DNA of 64,000 bases from Diphasiastrum complanatum (lineage: Eukaryota; Streptophyta; Lycopodiopsida; Lycopodiales; Lycopodiaceae). Position numbers and translations under genes: made by a program. Of the stretch, positions 32,243 through 45,392 are shown piece after piece (position 1 is the stretch's first letter; every line of letters begins with the position of its first letter). The stretch spans positions 47,779,594 through 47,843,593 of the forward strand of contig CM055111.1 of assembly GCA_029204225.1 (NCBI GenBank), read 5' to 3'. The notes below the pieces were generated by a model, which was given only the letters and a program-made list of their open reading frames with translations, was not told the DNA's origin and made no database searches.

Positions 32243-32251
32243 CTCTCCCTT
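32243..32251 (-). promoter_or_regulatory. Polypurine tract, copia III
   Basis: AAGGGAGAG on the minus strand, immediately upstream of the 3' LTR. Confidence 0.8.
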
Positions 32252-33287
32252 AAAGTAGAGTCTACTCTTTATACAGTCATATACATAGCTTTAAAGTCAA
32301 CAAACTTTCTTTGATCTAAACTTATTAAAATTTTCTCTAACAAGTGGCTTAGTAAAAATATCAGCTAGTTGTTCTTCCGTACTAGAATGAACAACATGAA
32401 TTTCATGACTCAATAGCCTCTCACGTATAAAGTGATACTGAATCTCAATGTGTTTGGTTCTCACATGGAACACTGGATTCTTTACAAGCTGAATGCCACT
32501 CTGACTGTCGCTATGTATAGTTGTGGGATTTTTCTACTTCATGCCAACTTCTTCCAAGATTTGTCTCAACCATATAGCTTCCTGTGCTGCACTACACATT
32601 GCCTTATACTTTGTTTCTATGGTGGATAGAGCAATTGTACTTTGCTTCTTACTAGACCAAGAAAAGCAACTGCCACAAAGCTGGAATAAATACCCTGTGG
32701 TGGATCTACGATCATCATAGTCACCTCCACAATCCGCATCCACATAGCCACACAACTCAGGTAAACCCTCATGCTTCTTGTAAATCAAGCCATAATTTAA
32801 AGTGCCTTTGACATAATGCAAAATGCGCTTAGATGTTTTCCAATGTATTTTCGTAGGTGCTGCCATAAACTGACTTACAATACCAACAGCATAGCATATA
32901 TCCGGTCTAGTCGTGGTAAGGTAAATCAAGCTCCCTACTAACTGCCTATATAGCGTAGCATCAAATGGCTATGACTCATCAAGCTTAGAAAGCTTTTTAC
33001 CTGGTTCAATAGGAGTATTCATTCGTTTGCAATCCTGCAACTTGAACTTGTGCAACAACTCTTTGACATACTTCACCTGTGTTAAACCCACTTTGTGTCG
33101 TTTTTGCCACACCTCTACTCCAAGGCAATAATGCATCAGACTGAGATCTGTCATCTCAAATTGTTCCATGAGGTCTTTCTTGATCATGTCTATCATCTCT
33201 TGATTATTTCCCGTAATAATCAAGTCATCAACATAAAGAGCAATCAAAGCAACCATACCATCAAAGCATAAGACATACAGACGGATT
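32252..33287 (-). pseudogene. Copia III reverse transcriptase C-terminus and RNase H
   Basis: RT piece 33287-32969 includes ALYVDDLIITGN (YVDD active site) and MTDLSLMHYCLGVEV. The RNase H part, 32929-32534, has IYLTTTRPDICYAVG, CGYVDADCGGDYDDRRSTTG and STIETKYKAMCSAAQEAIWL. A short decayed connector lies between. The 3' end has DIHYVRERLL-like sequence in other frames down to 32252. Integrase and the N-terminal half of RT are absent: at 33287 the sequence jumps directly to gag. Confidence 0.85.
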
Positions 33288-33295
33288 TGACGTCT

Positions 33296-33600
33296 CGAAC
33301 TGCTCTTTTAGCACATCTTATGTCTATTTGGGTGTAACAACATCACAAATGTGGGTAATGATGTGATCCTTCATTGACAAGTTAATGAAGGTCAAAGTTT
33401 TCCTCACCTTCTTGTCGAACACTTTGATGTCCACTTCATTTGGCAGCCTTCTCTCATCACCTGTGATGACTTCTCACACGTCTTTCTCCATCAAAATTGT
33501 TTTTTATTTTGAATTTTCACACTGCATAAATGGAAATCCCGTTCAATTTGTTACTTTCACTCAAAATGGACTCTCCCATGTTTATCATCCCAAAATTGCT
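33296..33600 (-). pseudogene. Copia III Gag fragment
   Basis: Minus-strand translation across frameshifts gives KLNGISIYAV-stop-KFKI, a typical copia Gag start with a stop where Trp is expected. It continues FDKKVRKTLTFINLSMKDHI and VVTPKQT-stop-DVLKEQFETS, again with a stop in place of Trp. The fragment then joins the RT piece at about 33288. The two Trp losses are explicable by G-to-A changes. Confidence 0.7.
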
Positions 33601-34372
33601 TGAAACTTCTGCCGTAGGCTAAAAGCAGAAAATAATGACCTGCACTTTTTCCCTTACCAGGCCACCCACCGCTTTTCCAACAAATTGAAAGCCAAATCGG
33701 TGTCGCCTTCCGAAATGCACTTTGTCGTCAACTCCCAACTACGTGCCCAATGGAATGGCAAAATCACTTTTGGCGCACTCTGAACACTTTCTGCACTGCA
33801 ATCACTCTGTTTTGTTCTACCGTACTTGTAGGTATAGTCCGGGTACCCTTCGTTTGGAGTCTTTAGTCTTTCGTTTGGTTCAAAACAAATAAAGGAGGCA
33901 AAATTAACAACTTTTTCACTTTTTGAACTAATTCTTCAATTTGAAGAGAGTTCAACTTTCAGTGAATTTGGACCCAACTCAACTTTCAATATGAAGATTT
34001 TTATTGAAGTTGAAGCTTATTTTTCCTTTCAACACTCTTCAGGCCCTCTTCAAACCAATCCAATGGTTTTTGCAAGTTAGATGGCCCAGATTTCTCCTTG
34101 AGGACATTATCTTGGCCCTTGATTTATTGGCCTTTCATCCTACGGTGATGCACGATCTGGCACGCTAATGGTAGTCCCTCCAACCGCTGGCCCACCTAAG
34201 CATACTACTTGTCTCTTCCGGTTGACTACGCACAACCTGTCTGCACCTTCTCCACGAGCTTCCTATGGCCGCCCTCTGAAAGGCTGATTCAGCTCCTTGC
34301 TGCTCCTCGTGCTCTCTATGGCTAGTCACGGCCTTATGTCTACTAGGTCACCCTCCTATTGCGCCCAGCTAT
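33601..34372 (-). other. Copia III leader, proximal part
   Basis: Non-coding sequence between copia III gag and the gypsy insertion. It ends with the GCTAT target site at 34368-34372. Confidence 0.6.
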
Positions 34373-35188
34373 TGTAGGGTCTTCTATCCGACATTGTAAT
34401 AGCCCTCCGGCCTTTCAACAAGGGTTAGTTCACTAGATAGGCACCTAACTATGCATAGATGTTACTTTTAGTTAGTTCTCTACTGTTTGTCTAACTCTAC
34501 CTCCCCTAACACTACTCACACTAACTCTACTCCCCTAACTAACTTCGTCATGATTGTTGGTGAAAAGAAAGGGTAGAATAGAAGAGGAAGAAGAAGGAGA
34601 AGAGAGAAAGATAGAGAGATGAGATGGAGGTTAGCTCAAATGCTCAAATTCATTACTTATGGAAAAACCTTAACTAGCATAAACAAAAAGCATGGGAAAT
34701 GGAAATAACAAGCAAACCACAACAATAGCATAAGCAAGAGTGATTAGCAAATGAGAATGCTTGAGCTCCCAAAATGATAGAGTCTCCTCTTCTCTATTAA
34801 GCATGGAAAAAGAGTACAAATGATGCCATTTTATAAAATGGGGAAGGCCCTTGCTGCAAATCCTATTGGCTAATATTTATATTGATCCTATTTATTCATC
34901 TTGGACCCAACTTGATCCAAGGGTCCACAAAAAGTACATTGAAATTCACAAGATTCATGTGAGTCCCAATTTGGACCCAACTCTAAAAAAGTAATCTCTA
35001 AGTTTAAAATTGACCTTGGGCCTCAAGGTTTATTTTACTTACAAAGGTCCCAAGCCTATTATTTTAATCACACCTTAGCTTGCGTGCTCATTGGGCCATG
35101 GGCTTATACTCGTAGGATGCCATGCCCTCACAACACATTTTATTGGTCAATTTTATTTATTTACAATTCGTTGGGAATACCCCCAACA
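34373..35188 (-). repeat. Gy1 3' LTR
   Basis: 816 bp, TGTTGGGGG...CCTACA on the minus strand, homologous to 1231-2046 and 53704-54520. Confidence 0.93.
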
Positions 35189-36762
<1,574 letters not shown>

Positions 36763-39568
36763 AATGTCATGTGGCCCCTTGCATTTGTACCCTAAGTAAA
36801 ATTTGAAATGCTTGGCAAATTCAATTGCAATCGAGTGCTTTGAGAACCCAATTTAAGATTAGGGTTCTAGGTCCAAATTTTTTACATAAGTGCGGCTTCG
36901 TTACATAGCTAGTCATTATATATGCCTTGGCAAATTTCAAGTGTGACTGATTGCTTGTTGAGAAGCCCTAAGTTTTTAGGGGATTGGAGCTAAAAATTGA
37001 ACATGAAATTGGGATATGAAACAAGAAATAAAATTTAGCTTTGATGGTGAGAACCATAGTCTCTATGTTTGTCATTGTTGCATTTTTTTTTGTAATGTCA
37101 TGAGCACATGTGGATTTTTTTGCCCAGTTTTTAGACTCCTTAAAAAGCAAAATGTACAAACACTAATCACACCATGACAGAGGAGAGAAAAGAAAATTCT
37201 CTTTTCTAGATGACGAATCGATTTCACAATGGTTATAAAAAAAAAATGCTCATTATGCAAAGGAAGGAAGCAAGCAGAATGTCTTCCATAATACATTATT
37301 AGTCAAAAGTTGGGTGAAGACTTTAATATGATCTACAATGGCTTCTTGCTATCTCTATAAATGTTAGCATTCTTGTCATGGGTCAACATTACTTCATTTG
37401 CAGGTTAATGACAACATAACAATTTAATGGGTTAATGGGTTGCATATGAGAATGACATTTGTTTATGCCAAATGAGCTTGGCAAAAGTAAGAAAATGTAC
37501 AAATGAAGAGGACTATTCATTTCCTTGTTGAGGGAGCCACAACCTCTTGCTACTAGAAAGATTAGTTCTTATTACAAACTTGATTTGCAGGAGCGATTGC
37601 TTCAAGGCTTCTTGCATTCATGAAATATTTTCCTCTAGAAGACATAAAGTATACATCTCAAGTTGGAGCAATCTTTTGTACTTTCTATGTGTGCACATAT
37701 TTCTTCAAACACAAGCATTGCTCAAGTAGGCTAGAAAAGATCATTTATGAAAGACTTTGTTCATATTGGAATAGTATTCTAGTAGTTTGCACTAATGGAA
37801 TAGTAAAATATGTCATCAACTCGAGCACTGCTCAACTAGGAGTATTTGTTCAAACTATGATGGTTTTTTGAAAATTCATTAGTAGCAAAGTCATTTGTTC
37901 AAATGTGAGCACTTCTGGAGTAAGATAGAAAAATTGAACTCGACATAGCTTTGAGCCTTCATGTCAAAATTTTGACTAGTCACATAATTATTATTTTTCT
38001 GATTGGAGCTTGGATCTTTTCTAAGTGACCACCAAAGTTGATCAATGCTCGAGGTGACAAAAGGTTTGATCAAAGTTTTTGCCTGATGATGGGAGATGGG
38101 CTGACGGTCACCGGACATAATGCCAATGGTGACCATCGAGTTTGTGTTAATCCTGACCTTGTACGTGGTACCTTGGTACAGGAAATGGAAGTGTGTCTTT
38201 GAAGTGTCCCAAGTGGCGTAAGCGTGAAGGGCAAGGCCCATGTTAATCTCAGAATGGAAAAGCGCTAGAAAAAAATCCATTGCCTCAAGAAGTGGGCCGG
38301 CTGTCTGAAGTCATGGTTGAATCAGAGCGTTAGAGGGTAAGGGCCAAATCTATGTGGCTAAGGGGATTTCACGTCGGATCACCTGCTTGGTGCCAGAGTC
38401 ATGAGAAGGCCATGTTAGCAGTGATAGTTAAAGGGCAAAAAAGTAGAAAAAATTGTAGAAAAGATAAAAACGTGTGGAAACGACAAAAAAATGTGAATAA
38501 CGAGTGTTGGATGGCTAGAACTATAGTTCAGAGCGCAGATCTGTATTCAGTATAAGCAGATGATAGCTTGTAGGAAGTTTGGTCTCAAACAGAGAACTTG
38601 AAAATTTTAGTGAAAATTTGAATAAAGTTTCGCCAGCAAAGGTGACAAATGACTCGAAATCAGCCCTTATATAGCGAAATTTAGAGTGCGTATTAGGTCA
38701 AATCCACTTTCCCTTATTCAGTTCCACCCAAATTTTGGCTGGGACTTTCTTCACAAAATTCTAAGACCTCAGGGAAGTCTGCGAGAGTTCAGAAGGTGAT
38801 TTGACTGCCCTGCGAAGGTTTTGTGAGGGTTCAACTCTCGTAGGAAGTCATCTCTCGCACAACATATTCATGTGATTGCATTTTCAAGATCAGAACATGT
38901 AGGCAGACTAATTTCACTGCTCTAATTCCATTTAGACACCTTGCGAGGGTTTGTAGGATGATCTTGATGCTCTGCGGGGGTTTTGAAGATTCAGCTTTTG
39001 AGAACCCTCGCACACACTAAAAAATGATGATTCCTCCATCAGGAACTATCACGGATATGTTTATAGATGCATCTGGGTCAAATCTAGTGACTGTCCAAGT
39101 TTCAAGAGCTATCTCCCAGGAGGTCTCCAAAAATCATGAAAAACGTGCTCTTGTAGAGTGTTTTTTGACGAGATCTTGAGATTTTCTGATTCTTACTTTT
39201 ACAAACTGGTAATCAGCTTCATCCATGCTTGATTTGACTGTTGGTAGTTCTCTAAAAGTTCTGATGGATATTTGATAGCAGATCCATCAGTTATGGTTGA
39301 ATTTGCCCTTAATTTGCCATAGTTACTGAGATCGAGGTCCCTGATCTACAAATTTAGGAGCCTTATTGGCATAATCTGATGATCTGCTTCCTTCTTGATC
39401 CCATTTGGATCTGGATTTCCCTTGGACCCTGATGGATTTCCCTGATCTTGCCAGATCTAGCCGAATTTTGATGGATCTAGCTTGATTTGAGTTAATCTTC
39501 CTAGATCTAGTGGTGATGGTCTATCAGAATAGCTTTTTGTAACGTGCCACCACCAATCTGGATCTATC
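36763..39568 (-). other. Gy1 spacer between integrase and extra ORF
   Basis: 2.8 kb without a convincing gene. 38700-39030 carries repeated GCGAGRGTT words in both orientations (for example TGCGAGAGTT, TGCGAGGGTTT and ACTCTCG), also abundant in the leader at 52680-53400. Confidence 0.6.
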
Positions 39569-40790
39569 TCACTGTGGTGGCCGGTACTTGTGCAACCGGC
39601 TGTCATTGATGGGTGTATTGAATGGTGTCCCATCTAGCTTCTCTAAATTCACATCTCCATGATTATGAATTTCCTTGATCCGATAAGGACCTTCGCCTGT
39701 GAATTTTAATTTTCCCTTGATCACCTTGGTTTTATACATCAGGACCAGATCTCCAGAGCGAAGATTCTTCTTTTGTAACCTGCGATCGTGCCATGCTTTG
39801 CATCTTTCTTTTTCAACTGCCAGTGCACGCACAACTAGTAAGCGTGTTTCACAGAGTTTATGCAGAGCTTCGTGGTGTAGTTGTAGAGATTTGGATTCAT
39901 TAAGTCGTTGTGTTGTGGCAATCCTTAATGAAGGGACTAAAAACTCTACTGGCATCACAGCATCCTGACCATATTCCATTGGAAAGGTGCTTGATCAGTA
40001 CTTCCCTTATATGTTGTCCTGAATGCCCACAGAGCAGCATGCAACTTATGTTCCCAATTTGATCTGCTAGCATCAACTGTTTTTGTGAGCACACTACACA
40101 GGATCTTATTGGATGATTTTGCTTGTCCATTTCCATGAGGATAATAAGGCGTACTGGTTCTATGGATCACGAAGAATTCCTCCAATAGGACCTTGATGGT
40201 CTCATTGACAAAATGACTTTCGCTGACTAGCTCCATCGAGCATCCAAAGCATATTTTTATAAAGGAACTTGGCAGTGGTCCTAGCATCAGCTACTCTTAC
40301 TGCCTTGGCTTCGACCCACTTGGTGAGATAGTCGGTAGCTACGATTATGTATTGAGCATCGGTACTTCTTGCTGTAGGGTGAATTGGACCGATGTAATCC
40401 GATTCCCACTTTTTGAATGGTGCTTGGGCTAAGACCAGGTGCAGTAAGTCATAATTCAATCTCGTTGGTCTCCTCGCCCTTTGGCACACATCGCACTTTC
40501 TCAAGTATTCCTCCGTATCCTTATGAATCGTTGGCCACCAACATCCTGATTGCAGGATCTTGCGAACTGTAATGTCGGATGCAAAATGGTCTCCACCCAT
40601 GCCTTCATGTGAAAGCAAAATGATTTGGGTGGCCTCATGAGGGAGAATAGACCGCCGAAGAATCCCATCTAGTCCTCTTCGATACAACTGGCCGACAATC
40701 AGTTGATAAGGTCTAGCCTTCAGGATCAATTTTCGTTGATCCGCCTTTGGTAGTGATTTATCTAGCTGAATCTTGATGGATTTAGCTTGA
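39475..40790 (-). pseudogene. Gy1 distal integrase copy (tandem duplicate, decayed)
   Basis: Repeats 40780-42080 at a period of about 1.31 kb. It encodes the zinc-finger region (GMGGDHFASDITVRKI, CDVCQRARRPTRLNYD), SDYIGPIHP with the first catalytic Asp, then a frameshift near 40250. The second Asp motif is degraded (VSESHF where the other copy has SDCGSHF), and the catalytic Glu motif reads QAKSSNK instead of QVESSNK. The C-terminus continues to 39569 with EFLVPSLRIATTQRLNESKS. This copy cannot be active. Confidence 0.88.
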
Positions 40791-40985
40791 TTTGGCTTGA
40801 TTTTCTTAGATCTAGCGGTGATGGCTGAGTAGATTAGCTTTTTGTAACGTGCCACCCCCAATCTGGATCTGTCTCACTGTGGTGGCCAGTACTTGTGCAA
40901 CCAGCTACCGTTGATGGGTGTGTCAAATGGCGTCCCATCTAGCTTTTCTAAGTTCACGGCTCCATGATTAAGAATTTTTTTGATC

Positions 40986-42143
40986 CTATAAGGACCTTCG
41001 CCAGTGAATCTTAACTTCCCCTTGATTGCCTTGATTTTCATACATCAAAACCAGATCTCCTGAACAAAGATCCTTCTTTTGTAATCTGCGATCATGCCAA
41101 GCTTTGCGTCTTTCCTTTTCAGCTGCCAGTGCATGCACAGCTAGTAAGCGTGTTTCACAGAGTTTATGCAGAGCTTTGTGACGTATCTGTAGAGATTTGG
41201 ACTCATTAAGACATTGCGTGGTGGCAATCCTTAATGAAGGAACTAAAAACTCTACTGGCATCACAGCATCCTGATCATATACCAATTGGAAGGATGTTTG
41301 ATCAGTGCTCCCTTTATATGTTGTCCTGAATGCCCACAGTGCAACATACAACTTGTGTTCCCAATCTGATCTACTAGCTTCAACTGTTTTTGTGAGCACG
41401 CTACACAAGATCTTATTGGATGATTCTACTTGCCCATTACCCCGAGGATAATAAGGCATACTGGTTTTGTGGATCACGAAGTATTCCTCCAATAGGACCT
41501 TGATGGTCTTGTTGATGAAATGGCTTCCGCAATCACTGACTAGTTCCACCGGGCATCCGAAGCGCACAATGATATTTTCATACAGGAACTTGGCAGTGGT
41601 CCTAGCATCAGCTACTCTTACTGCCTTGACTTTGACCCATTTGGTGAGGTAGTCTGTGGCTACGATTATGTATCGAGCCTGGGAACTCCTTGCTGCAGGG
41701 TGAATTGGACCAATATAATCCAATCCCCATTTTTCGAACAGTGCTTGGGCTAAGACTGGGTGCAGTAGATCATAGTTCAATCTCGTTGGTCTTCGTGCCC
41801 TTTGCCAAACATCACACTTTTTCAAGGATTCCTCCGTATCTTTATGAATCGTTGGCCACCAACATCCTGATTGCAGGACCTTGCGAACTGTAATGTCAGA
41901 TGCAAAATGACCCCCACCCATGCCTTCATGTGAGAGCGAAATGATTTGGGTGGTCTCATGAGGAAGAATACACCGCCAAAGAATTCCTTCTTGACCTCTT
42001 CGATACAACTGGCTGGCAATCAGCTGATAAGGTCTAGCCTTCAAGATCAATTTTTGTTGTTCCGCCTTTGATAGTGATTTGTCTGGTTGGCCATGCATTA
42101 GATATTCAACAATGTCGGCAGCCCATTCTGGTACTGTGTCCAC
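40986..42143 (-). CDS. Gy1 proximal integrase
   Basis: Open frame of 385 codons starting within the end of RNase H (MDTVPEWAADIVEYLMHG). It contains the zinc-finger region GMGGGHFASDITVRKV with CDVWQRARRP, where the second Cys is Trp. All three core acidic residues remain: D in LDYIGPIHP, D in SDCGSHFINK and E in QVESSNK. A C-terminal segment SLRIATTQCLNESKS follows. The expected CxxC of the zinc finger reads CDVW, so activity is doubtful despite the intact frame. The C-terminus runs into the duplicated copy. Confidence 0.88.
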   Translation of the reverse strand: MDTVPEWAADIVEYLMHGQPDKSLSKAEQQKLILKARPYQLIASQLYRRGQEGILWRCILPHETTQIISLSHEGMGGGHFASDITVRKVLQSGCWWPTIHKDTEESLKKCDVWQRARRPTRLNYDLLHPVLAQALFEKWGLDYIGPIHPAARSSQARYIIVATDYLTKWVKVKAVRVADARTTAKFLYENIIVRFGCPVELVSDCGSHFINKTIKVLLEEYFVIHKTSMPYYPRGNGQVESSNKILCSVLTKTVEASRSDWEHKLYVALWAFRTTYKGSTDQTSFQLVYDQDAVMPVEFLVPSLRIATTQCLNESKSLQIRHKALHKLCETRLLAVHALAAEKERRKAWHDRRLQKKDLCSGDLVLMYENQGNQGEVKIHWRRSL

Positions 42144-42206
42144 GTAAAATAAGGCAGCATCGGCCAGTTGATAGTCGGGTTGGGTTGCAACCTCCTTTTT
42201 CTTGAT

Positions 42207-43504
42207 TCACGACACATGATCTGCCATGTAGTGTTGTTTTCCCTTGCAGAATACTATCCGAAAATAAAACTCCAACAACACAAGTAGCCATCTGGTGATT
42301 CTCCCAATGTTGCAAGTTTTGTTAACGAGATAGAGCAAGGGTTGATGGTCCGTATAAAAAGCGAAATGTGTAGCCATCAAGTAGTGCCAAAATTTCTTAA
42401 CCACATAGATCATCACCAGTGCTTCCCGCTCTGTGGTTGAATAATTCATTTCTGTATCACTGAGTTGTCAGCTTGCAACTCGGATTGGAAAATCCTTTTT
42501 GTGTTCTCCTGGCTAGGTTAAGACTGCTCCAACTGCATACTTCGATGCATCTGTATGCACATGAAACTCAATGGACCAATTGGGTGGACGTAAGATTGGT
42601 GCTGAAACCAATGCATTCTTAAGCTTTTGGAAAGCCTTCAGGGCTTTCTCGTTCCAATGTAGATTCGTTGTGAGTTTGTAAATTGGTCGGGCTAACTCCA
42701 CAAAATAAAAAATGAAGATCCTATAATAGTTAGCATGACCCATGAAAATGTAGACTTCACGGATCGTTTCCGGTGGTGGTAGATCAACAATGATCCTGAT
42801 ATTTGATAGGTTTGTGGCGATCCCGTGTCTTGACACTATATGGCCGAGAATCAAGCCATGTGTCACCCAAAATTGACATTTTTTTGAATTCAAGGAGATT
42901 TGGAAGTTGCGACATTTTCATGCACGCACAGATCGTCCAAGAAAATTTTCAGAAATTTTTGCAAATATTATTTGAATGCCACCTGCATGACACGCTGGAA
43001 GGTGCTTGGGGCATTGCAAAGTCCAAATGGCATCACTTTATAGGCATAGGTTCCCCATTCCGTGGCAAATGTTGTCTTGTGTTGGTCTTGGGGGGCTATT
43101 TTCACCTGGTTGTAGCTGCTGAAGCCGTCTAGAAAACTGTAGGCTTCGGCGCCAGCTACTCTGTCGAGGACACTTTCTGTAAATGGTAAAAAAAAATGAT
43201 CCCTTTTGGTGACTGCATTTAGCACCTTTAGATTCACACAAATCCGTATTTTTCCTTTCTTCTTGGGTACTATAACTATTGGCGATACCCATTCCGTGTG
43301 CTCGATTTCATAAATGAAATTTGCATCCATCAGCTTCTGCAACTCCTGCTTGATTAGCTCTATGTAGTTCGGATTGCAGCGGTAGTAACGACTCACCTTG
43401 GGGACTACTCCATCCACCAAGGGTATGGTGTATTGGACTACTGTTGGTGGAATGCCCTTAAGATCACTATAACTCCAAGAAAAACAGTCTCTATACACCA
43501 CCAC
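42207..43504 (-). pseudogene. Gy1 reverse transcriptase and RNase H
   Basis: RT is at 43504-42893: VSRYYRCNPNYIELIKQEL, SPIVIVPKKKGKIRICV, YSFLDGFSSYNQVKIAP, YKVMPFGLCNAPSTFQRVM, then FLDDLCVH (active-site DD) after a frameshift. Connection and RNase H are at 42893-42207: KCQFWVTHGLILGHIVSRHG, LSNIRIIVDLPPPETIREV, HVHTDASKYAVGAVLT, TEREALVMIYVVKKF, YTDHQPLLYLVN and KGKQHYMADHVS. Frames are broken between the three pieces. The motif order is typical of Ty3/gypsy. Confidence 0.9.
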
Positions 43505-44304
43505 AATGATCGTAGTCTCTTGAACTGTGTGGGCGTTAACTGCTCTCCCACATGCACTATATTTTCTTCTTCACCTGGCTCGGCAAGGTTCATCGACTGT
43601 GTTCGCACAAGTCCCTCGAAGACTTGTTTCGTTGGTGCCTGATTTTGATTAGATTCTTGTTGGGCTTGCGACATCATAATTACCACGTCGTCCAAGGTAT
43701 AATTTTTGAAAGTCTCAGGCATATTGTGAACTGCAGCTCGTCGAGATTCCTCTTTCAACATATTGATCTTAACCCGACTGGCCATCTTTTGGTTTTCTAT
43801 CATCGGTATAGAAGATGACGCTGTATCTGAGTCCATCTTGATTGACTTCAAGGAATCCAACACCTTCTTTTTGTCCTTTTTTGTCATTTTGGTGGATTCG
43901 TCCTTGTTGTCTTTCATCAGAACTGCCGTGACATTCGCCTCGTGGTTGCGAATATCAACATCCACTGTAGTTATCACCTCTTCGGATAGATCACTCCATC
44001 CGATCACCTGGTTGTAGCGTTGCTTCAACTGATTCTTCTTATTCGTAGGTGCCTTGGGTGAATCGATCCTTGAGACTTTCGCCATAGTAGACTTTTGCGG
44101 TGGTTGAGCTGGTACTTTCTTGATTCCGTAACGATCTAGGTCCATGTGGTGTAGGACCTGATCATCAGTGAGCTCAATCTCCTTATTATAAGTTAGAACA
44201 TGTTGCCAAGGGACTAAATCATCGTCCACTAGGTTCTCAATAGGTTCCGCTGACAACCATGCTACGTTTATCATATTCACCCCAAATGTGATTGGTGTGT
44301 CCAT
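43438..44304 (-). pseudogene. Gy1 protease-RT linker region
   Basis: 288-codon frame between protease and RT. It starts MDTPITFGVNMINVAWLSAE and contains NLVDDDLVPWQHVLTYNKEI, a Lys-rich central part and DDVVIMMSQAQQESNQNQAP. It ends inside the RT start in another frame. No catalytic motif is recognised. Confidence 0.6.
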
Positions 44305-44343
44305 AGTGTGACACTTGGGTGACGATGAACTGGGTTCAAGATC

Positions 44344-45225
44344 TTATTCATATTGACATGTCCGACAGTCAATAGTTGCTAATGCATCTGTCCATCTCAC
44401 GACATTTGTCTCTGAATCATAGTGACCTCCCTTGGCTGGCCTTGGGCGATCAATTGTGTGATCTGTCGTGGATGATCCGTCATCAGCTTTGGGTGCAATA
44501 GGTTTCACCGCCCATGTGGTTGGATCAACCTTTACAACCTGCTCCATGTTCTCGAAGGTGAGTTTCCCCGTACTCCAATTGTGTACTACTTGCGTAGTCC
44601 TCAACCATGGTCTTCCTAGTAACACACGATATGCAGTTGGAGATTCAGGTATATCCATGACTACAAAAGTGATCACAAATTGCATGCCTACTATGTTTAC
44701 AGGGATATCGGCAACTACACCTTTTGGTTTCACATAGGATTGATCCGCCAGCTTGATGGCGAATCTTGCTGCCTTCAACCCTTGTAAACCCCATTTTTCA
44801 TATAAAGTAGTGGAGATCAAATTGACACCTGATCCTCCATTTACTACTGCTGCCTCGTCCTCGTATCTCTTGTGTTTGATTGGCAAAGTGATGTTGTGTT
44901 TCTCACTTTCCCATGCTGTCCCGATGTGGAGGAGGTTACTTGTTTCTTCATAGCCCATACAATATATGGGCTCAGGTGCTACTAGCTCCTCTTCCACTTT
45001 GGCCCATTTAGCTAGAAGGCTTTTCACTTGTGGTGCAATCTGCAGGAGTTCCCTGAGTGGTAAACTAACATGGCTTGGTAATAAAAGTGTGAGCCTTTCA
45101 GTGCGTGATTCATCAGGCTCCACCATGTGAAAAGCTAGTTCATGCTGGTGCAACCGATCATTCTGATCAGTGCACAGTGGTGAGTCCGCTTGCGGTTCCC
45201 GTTCGCTGCCAACTGGAGACTCCAT
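44344..45225 (-). pseudogene. Gy1 aspartic protease
   Basis: 293-codon frame with a retroviral-type protease fold: AAVVNGGSGVNLISTTLYEK (active-site region), IPVNIVGMQFVITFVVMD, and VLLGRPWL near the end of the domain. The catalytic Asp expected in D-G-G-S-G is Asn here (AAT), a G-to-A change, so the enzyme should be dead. Confidence 0.82.
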
Positions 45226-45392
45226 GGGATTGTCCCCTTCCTGCTCTTTTTCCTCCGCTTCTGCCCTCTGTACCCAATGTCATATTTTCTGGTACTGTCT
45301 TCTTTCTTCTCTCACATTCGGATATGGTGCTGAAGTTGAGGGTTGGTCGTTAGTGACCGAGGGTGGTGTTGAGGGAGCCACTCCTTCCTCTT

